A stretch of DNA of 9,381 bases from Oscillospiraceae bacterium (GTDB lineage: Bacteria > Bacillota_A > Clostridia > Oscillospirales > Oscillospiraceae). Location: NCBI GenBank assembly GCA_017415945.1, contig JAFQDR010000107.1, positions 1 to 9,381 on the forward strand. Reading direction: 5' to 3'. Both the position numbers and the translations under genes were made by a program. This document shows, in pieces, positions 6,406 through 9,381 of the stretch; within the stretch, counting starts at the first letter, position 1, and each line of letters starts with the position of its first letter. Below the pieces are notes generated by a model. The model was not told the origin of the DNA, ran no database searches, and saw only the letters and a list, made by a program, of their open reading frames with translations.

Positions 6406-6669
6406 TTACATTTTGAAAGATTGACCGGTATCGACCGCGGCAAATGAGAAAGAGTTGAGCGGAGAAACACCGTTGTTGTAGTCCTCCACCATCTTTTCCG
6501 CTTCGGTCATCGTGTGGGCAGAGTCGTACCAGCGGGATTCCATCTCGGAGAGCGTGGCCTCAATCGTGTCACAGACGTGATCGGAATAGGACTTTGCTGC
6601 TTCAAGGAAAGCATCTCGCCCGACTTTCTTATAGAGTCCGTGCAGAGTTTTCATCTTACCGTGAGCCAT
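6406..6669 (-). CDS. Small hypothetical element protein (87 aa)
   Basis: I do not recognise a characterised family. The protein starts MAHGKMKTLHGLYKKVGRDA and is mostly helical and soluble: a basic N-terminus (1-18), an amphipathic stretch FLEAAKSYSDHVCDTIEATL (21-40), and an acidic helix around 54-64 (MTEAEKMVEDY), with no signal peptide or membrane segment. ATG 6669 has GAGGT 8 nt upstream, overlapping the stop of the previous gene. Gaps of 10 nt on both sides show it is co-transcribed with the two DUF6103-like paralogues that flank it. The close packing between two related genes upstream of the candidate oriT hints at a shared role, perhaps in regulation of transfer. No function can be assigned. 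Confidence 0.75.
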   Translation of the reverse strand: MAHGKMKTLHGLYKKVGRDAFLEAAKSYSDHVCDTIEATLSEMESRWYDSAHTMTEAEKMVEDYNNGVSPLNSFSFAAVDTGQSFKM

Positions 6670-6679
6670 GAGCTGTACC

Positions 6680-6973
6680 TCACATTGAGAGTACAGGACC
6701 GTTCGGAGCGGCAGACTGCTCTCCGCTGTCCTGCTTTTGCTTCATGGATTGACGCTTCGATGGCTTGCCGGTCTTCTGCTCGGGGGCTTCATCCTCCTCG
6801 GGATTCTGCGAAGCGATGTACTCCTGCACGTCCTTCGGCACCTGCTCACGGTAAAGCTCATCGAGATGTTCACGCAACTCCCCCTCGAGAGTCTTGTTCT
6901 GCTTCTCGAGATAATAGGTCAGCGCATTGTACTTCGGCGCTGACATCTGCGCGGAGATCGTTTGCTTTTTCAA
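6680..6973 (-). CDS. Small DUF6103-like protein, paralogue A (97 aa), TTG start
   Basis: The protein reads MKKQTISAQMSAPKYNALTY, then a helical region with ELREHLDELYREQVPKDVQE (32-51), and a hydrophilic Lys/Gln/Glu/Pro-rich tail (about 57-97). Its first 53 residues match the product of 6114-6395, including the LY...VP..V...I signature. The start codon is TTG (6973-6971), with GGGAGGGAG just upstream; no better ATG exists in frame. The unusual start may lower its yield relative to its neighbours. It begins 14 nt after the preceding gene. The family name is from memory. A small DNA-binding or relaxosome-associated role is possible but not shown. Confidence 0.78.
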   Translation of the reverse strand: MKKQTISAQMSAPKYNALTYYLEKQNKTLEGELREHLDELYREQVPKDVQEYIASQNPEEDEAPEQKTGKPSKRQSMKQKQDSGEQSAAPNGPVLSM

Positions 6974-6987
6974 AGTTTCTCCCTCCC

Positions 6988-8058
6988 TTACTGCATCTTC
7001 AGCTCAAAGGGTTCGTCATCGATCGCAGGATTCAGCCAGCGGTTGGACTCGGAGAGTGTACATTCTCCCGCAAGCATTTTCGAAAATGCTTCGAGCCGTT
7101 CGGGGTCACAGCCTGTGACTGCGATCTGCGTACCATAGTAGCCCTCGAAGATTCTCTTGACTTTTGCACCGAGAACATCCGCCCACTCACGCTTTCCTTC
7201 CTCGGTAAGTGTGTCCTGGTTTAGCTCCACGATGGTTGCGAGGTCATGCTCCACGTCATCATCCACGATGTGAACGTCTTCGAGATTGCATCCCATGAGA
7301 GAAAACAAAGTCATGAGATGATCTTCGTCCGCATCGATGGGAGCGTTCTCGAGGTAGGTTGTCATCTCAATGCAGTCCTCGGTTGCAATGACAGCGGAGA
7401 TTTCATCGCGGGACTGAAGCTCGTCGATGAGCATCTGGCCGATGCCGTTGGTGGGAGTGACGGTGGTATCGAAGTGCTGACTGATCTCATCGAAGCCGAT
7501 CACCCACGAGCCGGTCTCGGTGTGAGCGGTACCTTCTTTGATGAGTTCGTCCGCCATCAAGCGGATCTGGTTCTGCATGAAGTCACGGCCGTTCGGGAGA
7601 AGCGCAGAGTATCTTGCGTAGGTGCTTCCTTCCGCCTCCACGAGAATGCCGTCCGTCTGACCTTCGCCGAGAACGAGAAGGCAGTGACTGACTCCGTTGC
7701 GATCCTGATACATATAGTCACGGTGCTCGGCGATGAAGTCGTAATCGGCAAGCAGTCTGTTACGGAACGTGTTGAAGCCGTCCTCACTAAGCTTTACCAC
7801 AGCTTCAATCTTGCAGTCATCCGTGCGAAGCTCTGCTTCCTTACGAAGCAGCTGTGCCGAGGTGCGGAAGCGGTTGGCGGTTGCCTCTATTGCTTGAAGT
7901 TCTTCGCCGAGCATCTTTTGCTTTTCCATCGCGGCAGTATATTTCGGGAAAACACTTGCATCAAGCTGCAGACCGCAGTCTCTTGCAGCTTCCACTGCAT
8001 CGATGTATTCCTGAAGCTCATCGATTTCTTTTTTGAGTTCCTGTCTTGTTTTTGCCAT
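6988..8058 (-). CDS. Hypothetical protein with N-terminal coiled coil and a domain shared with its upstream neighbour (356 aa)
   Basis: I do not recognise a characterised function. Residues 1-78 are a Lys/Glu-rich helical stretch, probably a coiled coil (MAKTRQELKKEIDELQEYID onward). Residues 83-160 hold a conserved-looking domain with LLVLGEGQTDGILVEAEGST (127-146) and YARYSALLPNGRDFM. Residues 169-224 align without gaps to residues 151-206 of the protein at 8079-8798 (ADE.I..GT..T..G.W pattern). The last third is acidic and contains EDHLMTLFSLMGCNLEDVHI (245-264). There is no signal peptide or membrane segment, so it is cytoplasmic. ATG 8058 has AAAGGA 9 nt before it. It is part of the operon leading to oriT. 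A possible link to uncharacterised DUF families of Clostridia elements needs a search. Confidence 0.82.
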   Translation of the reverse strand: MAKTRQELKKEIDELQEYIDAVEAARDCGLQLDASVFPKYTAAMEKQKMLGEELQAIEATANRFRTSAQLLRKEAELRTDDCKIEAVVKLSEDGFNTFRNRLLADYDFIAEHRDYMYQDRNGVSHCLLVLGEGQTDGILVEAEGSTYARYSALLPNGRDFMQNQIRLMADELIKEGTAHTETGSWVIGFDEISQHFDTTVTPTNGIGQMLIDELQSRDEISAVIATEDCIEMTTYLENAPIDADEDHLMTLFSLMGCNLEDVHIVDDDVEHDLATIVELNQDTLTEEGKREWADVLGAKVKRIFEGYYGTQIAVTGCDPERLEAFSKMLAGECTLSESNRWLNPAIDDEPFELKMQ

Positions 8059-8078
8059 GTGCGTTGTTCCTTTCTGAA

Positions 8079-8798
8079 TTACTGCATGGTCTGACTACTG
8101 TCTTCACTGATGTCATCTGAGCGGAGATAGGGACAGTAGTCAACGTTGAAGGTGATTTCAAAGCCCCGGTTGTGGACATCAACCGCCGCAACGATATCCT
8201 CATTTGTGGAAAGTTCACGGCAGATTTTGTCGAGCATAGTATGGTTCGTATCAAGATCTACACCGAACTTCTCGCCGATGTATTCGTAGAGGAAGATCCA
8301 TCCGCCATCGGTGGTGTTGTCTGTTCCGATTCGGATCATTTCATCGGCGATGGTCTGTGCGTATTCGTCCTGATCGAAGTACGGCACGAGCGACTTGAAG
8401 CCGCAGGAACAGATTTCCTCGTCTGTCATTCCGATATAAGCGGAGAGCGTATCGTAAAGCTCGCGCCCGTGCTGCTCCTCACCGATCCACGATACAAGTC
8501 TTCCGATGAGGTGGTTTCTACGGTCGGCAAGAGCATCGGCACGGTAGTATTCCATCGGAATGATATGCTCGTCCACGTAATCACTGATCGCTTTTTCGAT
8601 CTCCGCAGCGGAGCAATCGGGGATCTCATAACCTTCCGCGAGAGTAAAATCATCCAGCCGTTCGGTGAGTCCGTCATCGGTTACGTTGTAAACTTCACAG
8701 TATACACCGTGGCATCTTTCGTTGCTATCCTCTGCTGCATTGTATCGGAGCAGGTAAATGGCATCGACCGTCCGTATATTGAATCCTCTGTATTTCAT
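8079..8798 (-). CDS. Hypothetical cytoplasmic protein sharing a domain with its downstream neighbour (239 aa)
   Basis: The function is unknown. Three parts can be seen. Residues 1-78 (MKYRGFNIRT..., with GVYCEVYNVTDDGL and DFTLAEGYEIPDC) look like a compact alpha/beta unit. Residues 90-148 are helical and contain RELYDTLSAYIGMTDEEICS (112-131), GFKSLVPYFDQDEYAQT. Residues 151-206 form the domain shared with the 356-residue protein (15 identities in 56 ungapped positions). The protein is strongly acidic with no membrane segment. ATG 8798 has AAGGA 7 nt upstream, 17 nt after the previous gene. Acidic small proteins in conjugative elements sometimes mimic DNA to block restriction, but nothing specific here supports that reading. 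Confidence 0.8.
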   Translation of the reverse strand: MKYRGFNIRTVDAIYLLRYNAAEDSNERCHGVYCEVYNVTDDGLTERLDDFTLAEGYEIPDCSAAEIEKAISDYVDEHIIPMEYYRADALADRRNHLIGRLVSWIGEEQHGRELYDTLSAYIGMTDEEICSCGFKSLVPYFDQDEYAQTIADEMIRIGTDNTTDGGWIFLYEYIGEKFGVDLDTNHTMLDKICRELSTNEDIVAAVDVHNRGFEITFNVDYCPYLRSDDISEDSSQTMQ

Positions 8799-8815
8799 TT
8801 TGATTCCTTCTTTCT

Positions 8816-9343
8816 TTATGATGTTGTTGTAATTTCTTCCGCAAGTCCTGTGGATACTCCATAGAGTTCGTCGAATTTGGCGATCTCCTCATCGCTGAAT
8901 GAAACGAGAAAAGCGACGGAGATCAACGTATAAACGGACATTGACTCATCAGTATTCACGAAGCATTCTGCAAGCAGATCGAAGAATCCGTCCTGCGATT
9001 CAAGTCCCATGAGCTTGTCAATGTAGATTGCCTGTGCTTTTCTCTGATCGGATACGGGCAGACCGTAGATCTTGAATGTAGTGACAATGGTATCGCAGGT
9101 GGTGTCAATCACGTCGATCTGCTCCTGCTGTTCGATCGGAAGTTGCGATATGATCTGATCACGATCGAGCATCGTCCCGCCGTCTCCCGCCATCCATCCG
9201 AATAAACCGACAATAACGATCATCGGGAGGAGTACGAGAAAGAGCGTGATACCGATGGTATAGCCGATGAACTTGCGTCCGCCTTTGGAGGACACAAGCA
9301 CCTCGGCTACCTTTTTGAGAACGGTTCCGACGGTTACGGACAT
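8816..9343 (-). CDS. Membrane-anchored conjugation-element protein, single N-terminal TM (175 aa)
   Basis: Residues 1-24 are cytoplasmic and basic (ending SSKGGRK). Residues 26-51 form one strong transmembrane helix (IGYTIGITLFLVLLPMIVIV, then GLFGWMAG). Residues 55-175 should lie outside the membrane and are acidic and helical (EQQEQIDVIDTTCDTIVTTF at 71-90). No NlpC/P60, CHAP or lysozyme catalytic motif is visible, though the N-terminus resembles the anchor part of cell-wall hydrolases in Clostridia elements. It may be a lone anchor domain of such a protein or a separate channel component. Its ATG overlaps the stop of the upstream gene as TAATG, and the binding site is weak (GGGTGGA), so translation is probably coupled. 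Confidence 0.78.
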   Translation of the reverse strand: MSVTVGTVLKKVAEVLVSSKGGRKFIGYTIGITLFLVLLPMIVIVGLFGWMAGDGGTMLDRDQIISQLPIEQQEQIDVIDTTCDTIVTTFKIYGLPVSDQRKAQAIYIDKLMGLESQDGFFDLLAECFVNTDESMSVYTLISVAFLVSFSDEEIAKFDELYGVSTGLAEEITTTS

Positions 9344-9381
9344 TATCGTCCACCCGCCTTACCGAAGAGTGCCGCCTTGTA
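9343..9381 (-). CDS. C-terminal 12 codons of an upstream operon gene (cut by window edge)
   Basis: The minus strand enters the window in an open frame reading YKAALFGKAGGR and stops at TAA 9345-9343, sharing one base with the ATG of the next gene. The TAATG junction is the standard layout of co-translated genes and supports this frame. The piece is too short to identify. By position it could be a type IV secretion component. Confidence 0.55.
   Translation of the reverse strand, partial: YKAALFGKAGGR

Noticed and set aside
7246..8094. Long plus-strand open frame of 282 codons
   Set aside because: It is fully antisense to the 356-residue hypothetical protein, which has a good start, operon context and a paralogous domain. 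The plus-strand product has no recognisable domain.
1..9381. CRISPR array, tRNA, rRNA, insertion sequence, resistance or toxin-antitoxin genes
   Set aside because: I found no regularly spaced repeats, no RNA gene signatures, no transposase and no recognisable cargo gene on either strand.

Overview
The window looks like the inner and left part of an integrative and conjugative (or mobilizable) element from a Clostridia/Firmicutes bacterium, probably a gut Oscillospiraceae or Lachnospiraceae type. The evidence is the gene set: a tyrosine integrase start, a VirD4-type coupling protein, a DUF3991/TOPRIM primase-like protein, a MOBP-type relaxase with a small ribbon-helix-helix partner, and a run of small hypothetical genes. 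Almost every start has a strong AGGAGG-like ribosome binding site. All credible genes lie on the minus strand, so the biological order runs from high to low coordinates. No plus-strand gene is supported.

Layout in transcription order: (1) 9381-6114 holds the last 12 codons of an unidentified gene, a membrane-anchored protein, two hypothetical proteins that share a domain, and three very small proteins, two of them paralogues. Gaps here are a 1-nt overlap to 20 nt, which indicates one operon. (2) 6113-5834 is a 280-nt gap with a 26-nt near-perfect palindrome, a second perfect hairpin and repeated TGTCCC motifs. It is the best candidate for the origin of transfer. (3) 5833-394 is the mobilization block: ribbon-helix-helix protein, relaxase, primase-like protein, coupling protein and a winged-helix protein, tightly packed with overlaps of 13, 8 and 32 nt. 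(4) 393-97 is a non-coding leader with an extended -10 promoter, a repeated palindromic 11-mer and a hairpin, followed by (5) the first 32 codons of the integrase, cut by the window edge.

How the parts fit: the ribbon-helix-helix protein and relaxase would bind and nick the candidate oriT. The coupling protein would hand the relaxase-DNA complex to a type IV secretion channel, most of which must lie beyond 9381. The primase-like protein could prime the complementary strand. The integrase would excise and insert the element, and the winged-helix protein next to it is a candidate regulator. No antibiotic resistance, toxin, defence or other cargo gene is visible. I see no wholly new system. The least explained parts are the accessory genes at 6114-9343, the repeat structure at 5851-5981 and the integrase leader.
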